From Hassallia byssoidea VB512170 (lineage in GTDB: Bacteria; Cyanobacteriota; Cyanobacteriia; Cyanobacteriales; Nostocaceae), in NCBI RefSeq assembly GCF_000817785.2, contig NZ_JTCM02000011.1, positions 1 to 64,000 of the forward strand: DNA of 64,000 nucleotides. The letters are read 5' to 3'. The notes beneath the pieces were generated by a model. The model was not told the origin of the DNA. It saw nothing but the letters and a program-made list of their open reading frames with translations, and made no database searches. The position numbers and the translations under genes were made by a program. This document shows positions 49,624 to 58,871 of the stretch, piece by piece (positions within the stretch are counted from its first letter, which is position 1; the number at the start of each line of letters is the position of its first letter).

Positions 49624-50705
49624 GTCTCACCTTCCTCAGGTAAATTTCAGCACACGATCTGAATAAATTTGAATGCAAGAAACTAATTGTTTCTGGAAAT
49701 TTCAGCTCGTATGCTATGTATGTTTGTTTACTGTTGAAAGCCTTGATGGTGGAAAATCGCGTAAATTTTATCTGCTTTTAATTAAGGCTTTGGAGAATGA
49801 TTTTCGGTGCTTTTTTTATTTAATATGGCATCATTCTCCCTCCACCAAGGCTTGTTTTGCCAAGGATTCAGCCAATTTTACTCAGTTGTAATTTCATTAA
49901 CTGCTGTGAGTAAAAGGCAGAGATTTTACTTGTGTTACATTACTTAAAAAATATTGAATTTTCTCGACTAAAGTATATTAGCTGAAATTACTATATTTAG
50001 CAATACACCGAATAATTACGTGCAATAAATACTAATATTTTATCCGTAATTGAGTTCTTGAGGTATTAAGTATAGTGTAAATGCTGATACATTTAATTTG
50101 AAACTTACAATAATCAAATTAAAATATTTAGAAAAGCATAAAAGCTTTTATTTAATAGCTTTCGTGTGAAAAAAAGGTAATTGCACGCCAAAGCTACTTA
50201 TCCAAAATATGTACTAATGTGTGACAAATATGAACATTGCCGACAAGAAAATTGTTGGTTAAGTTTTGTATTATTTATTGACAAAAATTTATATTAATTG
50301 ATGTCATAATACTTAGAAAAGCTTTTTCATCTAAGTTGTTAATTATGTAATCTAACTGCTGACTCCCCAAAGTCAGCAGTTAGGGGGAATCGAATTTATC
50401 ACGCTTGTTGGAATTGCCTGCAATACATGTTAGTAACGTTACATCTGATGTCAGAACATTGTTCGTTGTGGTGTATTTGATTATTGAGGATAAATATACT
50501 ATGAAGGAAAGACTTTGAATTTTGTAAAGAAACTCGTATGCGTTCCTTTTAAGTGATATGCTAACGCTGCGCTTTTGGGAAAGCTGAAAAATATATTTAG
50601 GATTCTTTACATATTGCAATCTACTTAACTTGAAAGTCCGTTGTAATTTGTACAATGCAGCTGTGACGTGGATATTGTCCAACTTGGGCTTCGTTAAAGA
50701 CATTC
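49624..50705. other. AT-rich gene desert upstream of the histidine kinase
   Basis: About 1.08 kb of strongly AT-rich DNA holds no supported gene. The only marked structure is the hairpin at 50352-50383. The 107-codon minus-strand frame at 50380-50703 lacks a ribosome site and resembles no family. The kinase promoter should lie near the right edge. Confidence 0.55.
50352..50383. other. Perfect 13-bp hairpin
   Basis: CTAACTGCTGACT (50352-50364) pairs exactly with AGTCAGCAGTTAG (50371-50383) around a CCCCAA loop. No T-run follows on either strand. It may be a small RNA element or a repeat. Confidence 0.6.
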
Positions 50706-52742
50706 ATGAGCATTTCGACTTCTGTGTTGAGCGATCTGCTACAGACGCTACCTCACGTTCGACCCCAGCTATATTTCAAAGCTTCTCTAACAGCGCTCTC
50801 CCATGCGATGGAAGATCAGGTTTTGGCGGCAACTTTAGATGAACCTTTGGTGATTGCGAGCTTCCAACGAGAGAGATTCTACCGCCAAGAAGCTCATCGA
50901 TATCAGCGAATTGCCGATCGCAGCAATCAACTATACGTGTTAGCGGCACCGGAAACGGATTTCACTAATAGTTCGGAATACTACGAAAAAATCGCCTTTG
51001 AGCAAGAAGATGCTTTAAGTCACGAATGGCATTTGGTGGTAATTGCCCAAAATTATGCAACTTGCTTGGTGTGCCGAGAAAGCCAAGGTGTAACTAAGAA
51101 TAAGCCGATGCCAGAATTGAACATCGGTCTGGATATGGAGACAGCGCGAAGATTTGAAGGGATTTGGACTAGTGAGCGAGAAGTAAGCTTGAAAGCAGCC
51201 GAGTTGCTATTAGACAGAATTGTAATTTACAGACCAGAATTGGCAAGCAAAGTTGAGCAGGTAAGCCAGAGATTTGGTATTGGGGTGCATCGGGGTAACA
51301 GAGGAGTGACTCAGGATTTGCTGTCAAGCTACTCAAAAGTAGAGGAAATACCTTTAGATTTTTGTGACATTGATACTAACCCGTTTGTGCAGCGTTTGGT
51401 GACTTACTTGCAAGCTAGCCAGTATAAATTGCACAAAGCTTATCGTTCAATTGCCGCTCAAGCACGCAAAGAGCGCTTGATCAACTCGATTAGCACGGCA
51501 ATTAGGCGATCGCTTAATCCTCAAGAAGTTCTCCAAGTCGCAGTACAAGAATTGGGACAACATCTAGAAGCTTCGAGGTGTTTAATTTACCGCGCTCAAG
51601 CTACTTCGGCAAGCGCGAAAATAGAACACGAGTTTTTGAGTCCTGGTGTTTTATCTGTTGTCGGGCAAACTTGGCATTTACGAAATAATCCTTTATTTCA
51701 GGCGATCGCACAACAGGGTGAAGGTATCAGCGTTGTTAATACTCTCAATGACGATCGCATTAACAGTGATAAGGAACTTTCTTTAATCGCCAAAAAGTTT
51801 GCGATTCGTTCAATGCTGATGGAACCAGTATTATTTCAAGGACGATTGTTAGGCATAGTCGAGTTGCATTATTGCGGTTTGCCTCCGCATCAGTGGCAAG
51901 CTGGAGAATTGGATTTAGTGAAAGCGATCGCCACCCAAGTTGGCTCGGCTCTCATCCAAGCTGAAGCTTATGCTAACCTAGAAGACCTCAACCAACAACT
52001 AGAAGCCCTCGACCGCACCCGCAGCAACCTTATAGCCATCACCGGACACGAACTCCGCACCCCTCTATCCACGATTCAGGTGTGCTTGGAAAGCCTTGCC
52101 AGCGAACCGGATATGCCTCTAGAATTGCAACAAGTGATGCTGAGTACGGCTCTAGCTGACTCCGAACGAATGCGGAAACTGGTGCAAGATTTCTTAACAC
52201 TTTCTAACTTAGAAAGTGGTCGGGTAGAATGGCATCCAGAATCTTTGACCATAGAAGAGTGCGTGGAACTAGCAATTAGCCGCTTTCGCACTCGCTCGAA
52301 GACAGAAAAGCAGCCGAAAATCAAGAGTAAAATCGCCCCAAATCTACCTTTGATTAGAGCAGACGGCGATTGGTTAGTAGAGGTACTAGCAAAAATCGTC
52401 GATAACGCTTGTAAATTTACACCTCCACAAGGACAGATTACCATTAAGGCGACTCGCAACAGCGATCGGATGGTTGAGGTAACTGTGGCTGATACTGGAC
52501 GCGGTATTGAACCAAATCGATTAGAAGTAGTTTTTGACCGCTTTTATCAAGAAGAGGGAGCGCTGCGACGTACAACTGGCGGCACTGGTTTAGGACTAGC
52601 AATATGTCGCCAAATTGTCAATGGGTGGGGTGGTGAAATTTGGGCTGACTCAAGGGGCAAAGACAAAGGCAGTGAGTTTCACTTTACCATCCCGATTGTC
52701 AGTCAAAAAAGTGAAGAATTGGGCATGGGGCATGGGGCATAG
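50706..52742 (+). CDS. DICT-GAF sensor histidine kinase
   Basis: This 678-aa soluble kinase has an N-terminal DICT domain (about 1-125: RPQLYFKASLTALSHAMEDQ, ASFQRERFYRQEAHRYQRIA), common in cyanobacterial light-signalling proteins. A GAF domain follows (about 265-415). The HisKA domain carries phospho-acceptor His448 in ITGHELRTPLSTIQ. The HATPase has an N box (VDNACKFTPP), a G1 box (VADTGRGIEPN) and a G2 box (TGGTGLGLAI). The GAF lacks an obvious bilin-type Cys-His pair, so chromophore binding is unproven. The last residues (GMGHGA) come from GGGCATG repeat DNA. No response regulator is adjacent. Confidence 0.92.
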   Translation: MSISTSVLSDLLQTLPHVRPQLYFKASLTALSHAMEDQVLAATLDEPLVIASFQRERFYRQEAHRYQRIADRSNQLYVLAAPETDFTNSSEYYEKIAFEQEDALSHEWHLVVIAQNYATCLVCRESQGVTKNKPMPELNIGLDMETARRFEGIWTSEREVSLKAAELLLDRIVIYRPELASKVEQVSQRFGIGVHRGNRGVTQDLLSSYSKVEEIPLDFCDIDTNPFVQRLVTYLQASQYKLHKAYRSIAAQARKERLINSISTAIRRSLNPQEVLQVAVQELGQHLEASRCLIYRAQATSASAKIEHEFLSPGVLSVVGQTWHLRNNPLFQAIAQQGEGISVVNTLNDDRINSDKELSLIAKKFAIRSMLMEPVLFQGRLLGIVELHYCGLPPHQWQAGELDLVKAIATQVGSALIQAEAYANLEDLNQQLEALDRTRSNLIAITGHELRTPLSTIQVCLESLASEPDMPLELQQVMLSTALADSERMRKLVQDFLTLSNLESGRVEWHPESLTIEECVELAISRFRTRSKTEKQPKIKSKIAPNLPLIRADGDWLVEVLAKIVDNACKFTPPQGQITIKATRNSDRMVEVTVADTGRGIEPNRLEVVFDRFYQEEGALRRTTGGTGLGLAICRQIVNGWGGEIWADSRGKDKGSEFHFTIPIVSQKSEELGMGHGA

Positions 52743-52765
52743 GGCATTGGGCATGGGGCATTGCC
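52722..52765. repeat. GGGCATGGGGCAT heptads at the kinase 3' end
   Basis: About six GGGCAT(G/T) heptads span the stop codon of the kinase. They supply its final codons and are followed by TTGCCCAACAATTAAC. Confidence 0.7.
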
Positions 52766-52866
52766 CAACAATTAACAAAGAACTGTTACAGTCTATAACG
52801 CGATCGCAACATGACCCAGGTCGCAGTGTTACGATGCCCTAAAAACGTTGAGAGACAATTTTTTTT

Positions 52867-53286
52867 ATGGCAGAAACACTAACTGGACAAACTCCCATAT
52901 TCGGTGGCAGCACTGGCGGTTTGCTTTCAAAAGCATACGAAGAAGAAAAGTACGCTATCACCTGGACTAGCCCCAAGGAGCAAGTGTTTGAAATGCCTAC
53001 AGGCGGCTCTGCTATCATGCGCCAAGGCGAAAACCTGCTTTACTTGGCTCGTAAAGAATACGGCATCGCTTTTGGCGGTCAACTCCGGAAATTCAAAATC
53101 ACAGACTACAAAATCTACCGGATTTATCCCAACGGCGAAACCCAGTATTTGCACCCGGCTGATGGTGTCTTCCCTGAAAAGGTAAACCCAGGTCGCGAGA
53201 AAGTACGTTATGTAGACCGCAACATCGGCAGTAACCCCAGTCCAGCTAAACTGAAGTTTAGCGGTAAATCTACTTTCGATGTATAA
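52867..53286 (+). CDS. psaD: Photosystem I reaction centre subunit II (PsaD)
   Basis: PsaD sits on the cytoplasmic side of photosystem I and docks ferredoxin. The 139-aa product begins [20 protein letters not shown] and has [20 protein letters not shown], the ferredoxin-docking Lys/Arg-rich [19 protein letters not shown] and the end [12 protein letters not shown] short gap with a HIP1 site precedes it. trpE follows, an order seen in other cyanobacteria. Confidence 0.98.
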   Translation: MAETLTGQTPIFGGSTGGLLSKAYEEEKYAITWTSPKEQVFEMPTGGSAIMRQGENLLYLARKEYGIAFGGQLRKFKITDYKIYRIYPNGETQYLHPADGVFPEKVNPGREKVRYVDRNIGSNPSPAKLKFSGKSTFDV

Positions 53287-53291
53287 AAAAT

Positions 53292-53436
53292 AGGGTAATG
53301 GGTAATGGGTAATGGGTAATGGGGTAATGGGTAATGGGTAATGGGTAATGTACTTTTCTCATCCCAATTACCAACTACCAATTACCAACTACCAATTACC
53401 ACGTTCCCAATTACCAATGCCCAATGCCCCATGCCC
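53292..53436. repeat. Facing GGGTAAT / ATTACCA heptads between psaD and trpE
   Basis: (GGGTAAT)n at 53295-53348 faces (ATTACCA/AATGCCC)n at 53366-53432. The arms pair into a long hairpin that would act as a terminator for psaD. Confidence 0.75.
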
Positions 53437-53442
53437 TAAATT

Positions 53443-54990
53443 ATGATTTTTCCCGATTTTGCCGAGTTTCAAGAGCTAGCTTTACAAGGTAATTTTGTCC
53501 CGGTGTATCAAGAGTGGGTAGCAGACCTGGATACGCCCGTATCTGCTTGGTATAAAGTCTGTGCGGGTCAGCCTTATAGCTTTTTGTTGGAGTCGGTAGA
53601 AGGCGGGGAAAAACTGGGACGTTATAGTTTACTGGGTTGCGATCCGTTGTGGATTTTGGCAGCTAGAGGAAACCGCACGACTCAAACGCATCGGGATGGT
53701 TCGCAAGTTGTTTTTGAAGGCGACCCGTTTGCAGCTTTAAGTAAATGTCTGGAACCTTTTGTGCCAGTAAAGTTACCGGAATTACCGCCAGGAATTGGTG
53801 GTTTGTTTGGTTTTTGGGGCTATGAATTAATTAATTGGATTGAGCAGCGCGTGCCAATTCATGCCCCAGATGACCGTAATATTCCGGATGGGTTGTGGAT
53901 GCAGATAGACCATCTGTTGATTTTCGATCAGGTGAAGCGGAAAATTTGGGCAGTTGCTTATGCTGATTTACGAAATGTAGAGACGCAAAATTTCGCGTCT
54001 TTACAGGCAGCATATCAACAAGCGTGCGATCGCGTCACCCAGATGGTTCACAAATTATCTTTACCCCTATCGCCGCAAAACACCATCTTAGAATGGACAC
54101 CACCAGGAAGTAGAGGAGTGGGAGAGCGGGGGAACGGGGGAGCGTCTGAGTATACCAGCAACTTCACGCCAGAAGAATTTTGCGCCCAAGTGGAAAAAGC
54201 TAAGGATTATATCAAAGCGGGCGACATTTTTCAAGTAGTAATTTCCCAACGATTATCAACAGAATACACTGGCGATCCCTTTGCGCTTTATCGTTCTCTG
54301 CGCCAAATTAATCCTTCGCCTTACATGTCTTACTTTCACTTCAATGATTGGCAAATTATCGGTTCCAGTCCAGAAGTGATGGTGAAAGCAGAACGCGATG
54401 CAGATGATATAATCGCCACAGTCCGCCCGATTGCCGGAACCCGTCCAAGAGGGAAAACAACCCAGGAAGATGCAGCTTTAGCCGCAGATTTGCTACAAGA
54501 CCCCAAGGAAATTGCCGAACACGTAATGCTGGTAGATTTAGGACGTAACGATTTGGGGCGAGTGTGCGAAAGCGGTAGTGTGAGAGTTGATGAATTAATG
54601 GTGGTAGAAAAATACTCTCATGTAATGCACATTGTCAGTAATGTTGTGGGTAAACTGGCATCGGTTAAAAGTGCCTGGGATTTGCTCAAGGCTTGCTTTC
54701 CAGCGGGTACAGTCAGCGGTGCGCCGAAAATTAGGGCAATGGAAATTATACACGAGTTAGAACCGTGTCGGCGGGGTGTATATTCTGGCGTGTATGGATA
54801 TTACGATTTTGAAGGGCAGTTAAATAGTGCGATCGCTATTCGGACAATGGTAGTGCATGATAATAAAGTCACCGTGCAAGCTGGCGCCGGTATGGTAGCT
54901 GATTCCCAGCCAGAAAAAGAGTATGAAGAAACGTTAAATAAAGCACGGGGGCTTTTAGAAGCGATTCGCTGTTTGCGGGTGAAGTTATGA
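53443..54990 (+). CDS. trpE: Anthranilate synthase component I
   Basis: TrpE makes anthranilate from chorismate in tryptophan synthesis, with TrpG supplying ammonia. The 515-aa product has the N-terminal feedback domain (PYSFLLESVEGGEKLGRYSL, including the LLES Trp-site motif) and the chorismate domain from about 240. The chorismate domain shows IFQVVISQRLS, IAGTRPRGKTTQEDAALAAD, HVMLVDLGRNDLGRV, and FPAGTVSGAPKIRAMEIIHE. Between the domains, residues about 225-236 (RGVGERGNGGAS) come from GGGGGAACGGGGGAGCG repeat-like DNA and are probably an insertion in a tolerant linker. trpG is not adjacent. Confidence 0.96.
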   Translation: MIFPDFAEFQELALQGNFVPVYQEWVADLDTPVSAWYKVCAGQPYSFLLESVEGGEKLGRYSLLGCDPLWILAARGNRTTQTHRDGSQVVFEGDPFAALSKCLEPFVPVKLPELPPGIGGLFGFWGYELINWIEQRVPIHAPDDRNIPDGLWMQIDHLLIFDQVKRKIWAVAYADLRNVETQNFASLQAAYQQACDRVTQMVHKLSLPLSPQNTILEWTPPGSRGVGERGNGGASEYTSNFTPEEFCAQVEKAKDYIKAGDIFQVVISQRLSTEYTGDPFALYRSLRQINPSPYMSYFHFNDWQIIGSSPEVMVKAERDADDIIATVRPIAGTRPRGKTTQEDAALAADLLQDPKEIAEHVMLVDLGRNDLGRVCESGSVRVDELMVVEKYSHVMHIVSNVVGKLASVKSAWDLLKACFPAGTVSGAPKIRAMEIIHELEPCRRGVYSGVYGYYDFEGQLNSAIAIRTMVVHDNKVTVQAGAGMVADSQPEKEYEETLNKARGLLEAIRCLRVKL

Positions 54991-55248
54991 GTCGTAAACT
55001 TCACTGCGGTGAGCGATCGCATCTACCAACACTTGCATAGCTTCATCATCAATCGAGTAGATTACCCGATAGTCGCCAACTCGAAAACGGTAGTAACCAG
55101 AATAGTTTCCCTTGAGAGATTTAATGTTTGGATGAAAGCGAGGATTTTGCTGTAGCTGTTCTAAACATCTAGCTATCTTTTTCGCAAGCGCTTTATCAGC
55201 CTCAGCGTAGAACTGTTGAGCATCAGGATACAAGATTACTTCATACAT
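54985..55248 (-). CDS. RelE/ParE-type toxin
   Basis: This 87-aa protein has the RelE fold: YEVILYPDAQQFYAEADKAL, then LKGNYSGYYRFRVGDYRVIY, with the Arg-rich strand used for mRNA cleavage. It overlaps the antitoxin stop region by 8 bases and its 3' end overlaps the trpE stop by 6 bases. Target and activity are inferred from the family. Confidence 0.88.
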   Translation of the reverse strand: MYEVILYPDAQQFYAEADKALAKKIARCLEQLQQNPRFHPNIKSLKGNYSGYYRFRVGDYRVIYSIDDEAMQVLVDAIAHRSEVYDS

Positions 55249-55531
55249 CAGAGCGAATCGCTTTCCAATTCACTAAATTAGCCTTGGAAGTTGTTTCTCG
55301 ATTCTTCTTGATTTTTTCCAGAAGACCAGGAATTTTCTCAAGTTCTTGAGTTGCTTCCTCACTCTCTTTATCTGCTAGGTAAGCTACAAAGTCAGCGACA
55401 ACTTGTAAGCGTTCTAAGGATAATTGTTTGAGGTGTTGATTGATTTTATCTTGGATTTGAATCGCTTGAGTAAGAGCGATCGCTTCAGTATTTTCGCCAC
55501 TTTCTTCAATCGTATTTATTGTGTTTTCCAT
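55241..55531 (-). CDS. Antitoxin of the RelE-type pair
   Basis: The ATG at 55531 (MENTINTIEESGENTEAIAL) gives 96 aa. The same frame extends to 55735 but that part is low-complexity and HIP1-bearing. The core HLKQLSLERLQVVADFVAYL is a helical motif seen in small cyanobacterial antitoxins, followed by a charged coil (EELEKIPGLLEKI-like) that would wrap the toxin. It overlaps the toxin by 8 bases, so the two are coupled. Autoregulation of the promoter is expected but no operator is evident. Confidence 0.8.
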   Translation of the reverse strand: MENTINTIEESGENTEAIALTQAIQIQDKINQHLKQLSLERLQVVADFVAYLADKESEEATQELEKIPGLLEKIKKNRETTSKANLVNWKAIRSDV

Positions 55532-55705
55532 TGTAGAAACCAACTCGTAGACAGCTGAAATATTTAGCTTTAATATAGCGCTTGAGGTAAAAGGTTGTGG
55601 AGTGCGATCGCTACTACAGCCAAAACAAGCGATCCCCTTCTCGATGTTCGGGAGAGGTTCTGCTAATTGCGGTATCATCAAATACAATATATCCCACCTC
55701 AACTC

Positions 55706-56467
55706 ATGCCCAGCCTGAATCTGAAACCCAGTCACAAACCCGTCAAGGTCTATTATGAAACTCTACAGCAGTATGAGCGGATTGGTGTTTCTCACGAAGG
55801 TGCAGTCAGACAGGCTTTTTCAGATTTACTCAAGTCTTGTTGCAGTCAATTTGATTGGACTTTGGTGACAGAATGGCAGATTAAACGTGCAAAACAGAAG
55901 CCATTGCAAGTAGATGGGGCTTTAGTCGCTACAGATACTCTACCGCGTGGCTATTGGGAAGCGAAAGATATTAAGGATAATTTAGACAAGGAAATTAAGA
56001 AAAAATTTCAAGTTGGTTATCCCAAAGATAATATACTTTTTCAAACACCAAAGCGGGTGATTCTTTGGCAAGGTGGTAAGCAAATTCTGGATGAAGATAT
56101 TAGTCAGCCATCAGCTTTAGTTGATAGTTTGAGGCATTTTTTTGAAGATCGCACACCGTTAATTGCGCGGTGGGAAATAGCGGCAGTGGAATTTGGCGGT
56201 AGGGTGAAGGAATTAGGCGATGAGCTAGTAGAAATTATTGCCAAAGAACGTCAAAGTAATGCTAAATTTATTCAAGCTTTTAGTGATTTTTTCATATTGT
56301 GTCGCAGCAGCAGAAATCCCAACTTGTCAGAAAAGGCAATTGAGGAAATGCTGATTCAGCACTTACTTACAGAACGGATATTTAGGAAAATATTTGATAA
56401 TCCTGATTTTATTCATCGTAACGTGATTGCGGTGGAAATTGAGAAAGTAATTAAGGGTAAAGTTTGA
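55706..56467 (+). pseudogene. N-terminal nuclease part of a broken restriction enzyme
   Basis: The ATG at 55706 (MPSLNLKPSHKPVKVYYETL) starts 253 residues. A PD-(D/E)xK nuclease site is visible at Asp70 and Glu85-x-Lys87 (VDGALVATDTLPRGYWEAKD). A helical region with LTERIFRKIFDNPDFIHRNV follows. This is the start of large single-chain restriction-methylation enzymes (type ISP-like) of more than 1000 residues. Here the frame stops at 56467, and the methylase/helicase centre is missing before the C-terminal part at 56481. Confidence 0.8.
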
Positions 56468-56480
56468 TGAGCAGAATATT

Positions 56481-57320
56481 AGAAAATCACTTTATCGCCC
56501 ATTCACTTATCAATATTTATACTTTGATAGTATTTTCAATCATCGACGAGGGCAATTTCCATTAATATTCCCTACTCCTGCAACTGAAAAAGAAAATAGA
56601 GTTATTTGTGTTGTCAATGAAGCTCAAATACCTTTTTCCGCACAAATAGCAGCTTGTATACCATGCTTGCATTATGGTGGAAGACAAACTCAATGCTTCC
56701 CATTCTACACATACGATGAAGACGGCACAAACCGCAGAGAAAACATCACCGATTGGTCATTACAACAATACCGCAACTATTACCAAGACGACAGCATCAC
56801 CAAATGGGATATCTTCCATTACACCTACGCTGTCTTACATCATCCAGTATATCGAGAAAGATACGCCGCAAACCTGAAACGCGAATTACCACGCATTCCC
56901 TACACACCCGATTTTCACATTTTCGCCAAAGCCGGTAAACGGTTAGCTGAAATTCACGTCAACTACGAACAACAACCAGAATATCCCCTGAAATTTATCG
57001 AAAATCCAGACTTACCATTAAATTGGCAAGTCGAAAAAATGAGATTTAATAAAGATAAAACTGCAATTATTTATAATGATTTTCTCACCTTAAATGGTAT
57101 TCCCAAAGAAGCATTTCAATATCGTTTAGGCAATCGTTCTGCATTATAATGGGTGATAGACCAATATCAAGTTACTACTGATAAACGTAGCGGGATTGTG
57201 AATGACCCGAATAGATTGGATGATGAAGAATATATCGTTAGATTAATTAGACAAGTTATTACTGTTAGTTTAGAAACTGTGCAGATTGTGAAGAATTTGC
57301 CTTTGGGGATAGCGGATTAA
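56481..57320 (+). pseudogene. C-terminal part of the same restriction enzyme, with in-frame TAA
   Basis: The frame reads RKSLYRPFTYQYLYFDSIFN, HRRGQFPLIFPTP, CLHYGGRQTQCFPFYTYDED, WDIFHYTYAVLHHPVYRERY and FHIFAKAGKRLAEIHVNYE. These are the target-recognition end of type ISP-like enzymes. A TAA at 57147-57149 interrupts it. After the stop, in frame, comes WVIDQYQVTTDKRSGIVNDP, the usual final signature. A Glu codon normally precedes WVIDQY, so GAA to TAA is the likely change. No start codon is suited to independent expression. Confidence 0.85.
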
Positions 57321-57337
57321 AGACTTATTGAAGATAA

Positions 57338-57419
57338 AACCTCACCCCATCCGTTCCGGACACCCCTCTACGAGCGTAAGGAGAGGGGAGATAAAGCATA
57401 GCTTTATCGGGGTGAGGTT
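57338..57419. repeat. Interspersed repeat with an outer stem and two inner hairpins
   Basis: The outer arms AACCTCACCCC (57338-57348) and GGGGTGAGGTT (57409-57419) enclose CCCCTCT/AGAGGGG (57363-57369, 57382-57388) and ATAAAGC/GCTTTAT (57391-57397, 57401-57407). The layout is the same as the different-sequence element at 7277-7338. Confidence 0.75.
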
Positions 57420-57449
57420 AAGTTGTACTACACCCAATCGAGAAGCGCT

Positions 57450-57509
57450 ATATATATATAGAATTAAAATAGAAACTATTCACCAACAAACAGATGTTTA
57501 GGTAAGTTT
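57450..57509 (+). promoter_or_regulatory. Conserved upstream block of the Uma2 tandem genes
   Basis: TATATAGAATTAAAATAGAAA with the end TTTAGGTAAGTTTATG recurs before all three genes (57455-57510, about 58147-58204, about 58817-58872). It likely includes the promoter (TATATA-like box) and the weak ribosome site GGTAAG. The duplication unit therefore contains its own promoter. Confidence 0.6.
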
Positions 57510-58097
57510 ATGGAAGCACTGCAAATTGCCTTACCTTCTACACTAAAATTGAATATCGATTTGACTGATGAGCAGTATTTCCAACTATGTCAAAACAACC
57601 GCGATTATCGATTTGAACACACAGCCGAAGGGGAATTATTAATTATGCCACCTACAGGTAGTGATACTGGCAACCGTAATATTGAACTAGCCTATCAACT
57701 TCAAGCTTGGAGTCGTCAAAATAATCTTGGTAAAGCTTTTGACTCTTCAACCGGTTTCACCCTACCCAATGGTGCTAAACGTTCCCCCGATGCTTCTTGG
57801 GTGAAAATTGAACGATGGAATGCTTTAACCCCCGAACAACAAGAAAAATTTGCTCCGATTTGTCCTGATTTTGTAGTTGAGTTACGTTCTCGTACTGATT
57901 CTCTCAAAGAATTGCAAGAAAAAATGCAAGAATATATTGACAATGGTGCTAATTTAGGCTGGTTAATTGATAGGAAAAAAAAGCGAGTAGAAATTTATCG
58001 ACCAGGTAAAGAAGTAGAAATTCTAGAAAATCCTGCCACTTTATCAGGAGAAGATGTTTTACCTGGATTTGTGTTAGATTTAACGGCGATTTTATAA
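57510..58097 (+). CDS. Uma2-family (DUF820) putative endonuclease, copy 1
   Basis: This 195-aa PD-(D/E)xK-fold protein is of the family greatly expanded in cyanobacteria. Family residues are Asp94 in RSPDASWV and Glu124 in CPDFVVELRS, followed by the helix LKELQEKMQEYIDNGANLGW. Nuclease function is predicted only. It is nearly identical to the next two genes except at residues 58-77 (IELAYQLQAWSRQNNLGKAF). Confidence 0.88.
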   Translation: MEALQIALPSTLKLNIDLTDEQYFQLCQNNRDYRFEHTAEGELLIMPPTGSDTGNRNIELAYQLQAWSRQNNLGKAFDSSTGFTLPNGAKRSPDASWVKIERWNALTPEQQEKFAPICPDFVVELRSRTDSLKELQEKMQEYIDNGANLGWLIDRKKKRVEIYRPGKEVEILENPATLSGEDVLPGFVLDLTAIL

Positions 58098-58203
58098 GTA
58101 AATTATCAGCGCGATCGCTCTTCGATAAAGATGAGAGCCAACGCCTTGATATATAGAATTAAAATAGAAATTATTTACCATTCGCAGATATTTAGGTAAG
58201 TTT

Positions 58204-58791
58204 ATGGAAGTACTACAAATTGCCTTACCTTCTACACTAAAATTGAATATCGATTTAACTGATGAGCAATATTTCCAACTGTGTCAAAGCAACCGCGATT
58301 ATCGATTTGAACGCACAGCCGAAGGGGAATTATTAATTATGCCACCTACAGGTAGTGATACTGGCAGACGTAATGTTAAAATAACCACTCAACTAGATAT
58401 TTGGAATTCTCAGAATAATTTAGGCGAAGTTTTTGACTCTTCAACTGGCTTTATATTACCCAATGGTGCTAAACGTTCCCCTGATGCGTCTTGGGTGAAG
58501 ATTGAACGGTGGAATGCTTTAACCCCGGAACAACAAGAAAGCTTTGCTCCGATTTGTCCTGACTTTGTAGTTGAGTTGCGTTCTCGTACTGATTCGCTGA
58601 AAGAATTGCAAGAAAAAATGCAAGAATATATTGACAATGGTGCTAGTTTAGGCTGGTTAATTGATAGGAAAAATAAGCGAGTCGAAATTTATCGTCCTCT
58701 TAAAGAAGTAGAAATTTTAGAAAATCCTGCTACTTTATCAGGTGAAGATGTTTTACCTGGATTTGTGTTGGATTTAACGTTGATATTATAA
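58204..58791 (+). CDS. Uma2-family putative endonuclease, copy 2
   Basis: This 195-aa tandem paralogue of 57510-58097 has the same Asp94/Glu124 core. The variable patch 58-77 reads VKITTQLDIWNSQNNLGEVF. A 106-bp gap with the conserved upstream block separates it from copy 1, which suggests independent transcription. Confidence 0.88.
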   Translation: MEVLQIALPSTLKLNIDLTDEQYFQLCQSNRDYRFERTAEGELLIMPPTGSDTGRRNVKITTQLDIWNSQNNLGEVFDSSTGFILPNGAKRSPDASWVKIERWNALTPEQQESFAPICPDFVVELRSRTDSLKELQEKMQEYIDNGASLGWLIDRKNKRVEIYRPLKEVEILENPATLSGEDVLPGFVLDLTLIL

Positions 58792-58871
58792 GTCAATTTA
58801 GCGTGCGATCGCCTTGATATATAAGATTAAAATAGAAAGTATTTACTATCTCGCTTGATTTAGGTAAGTTT

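Noticed and set aside
50380-50703. 107-codon minus-strand ORF upstream of the histidine kinase
   Set aside because: It has no ribosome site, no family resemblance and AT-driven composition. It probably overlaps the kinase promoter region.
55241-55735. Longer 164-codon version of the antitoxin
   Set aside because: The extra 68 N-terminal residues are low-complexity with a HIP1 site, overlap the divergent restriction gene start, and precede a good internal ATG at 55531.
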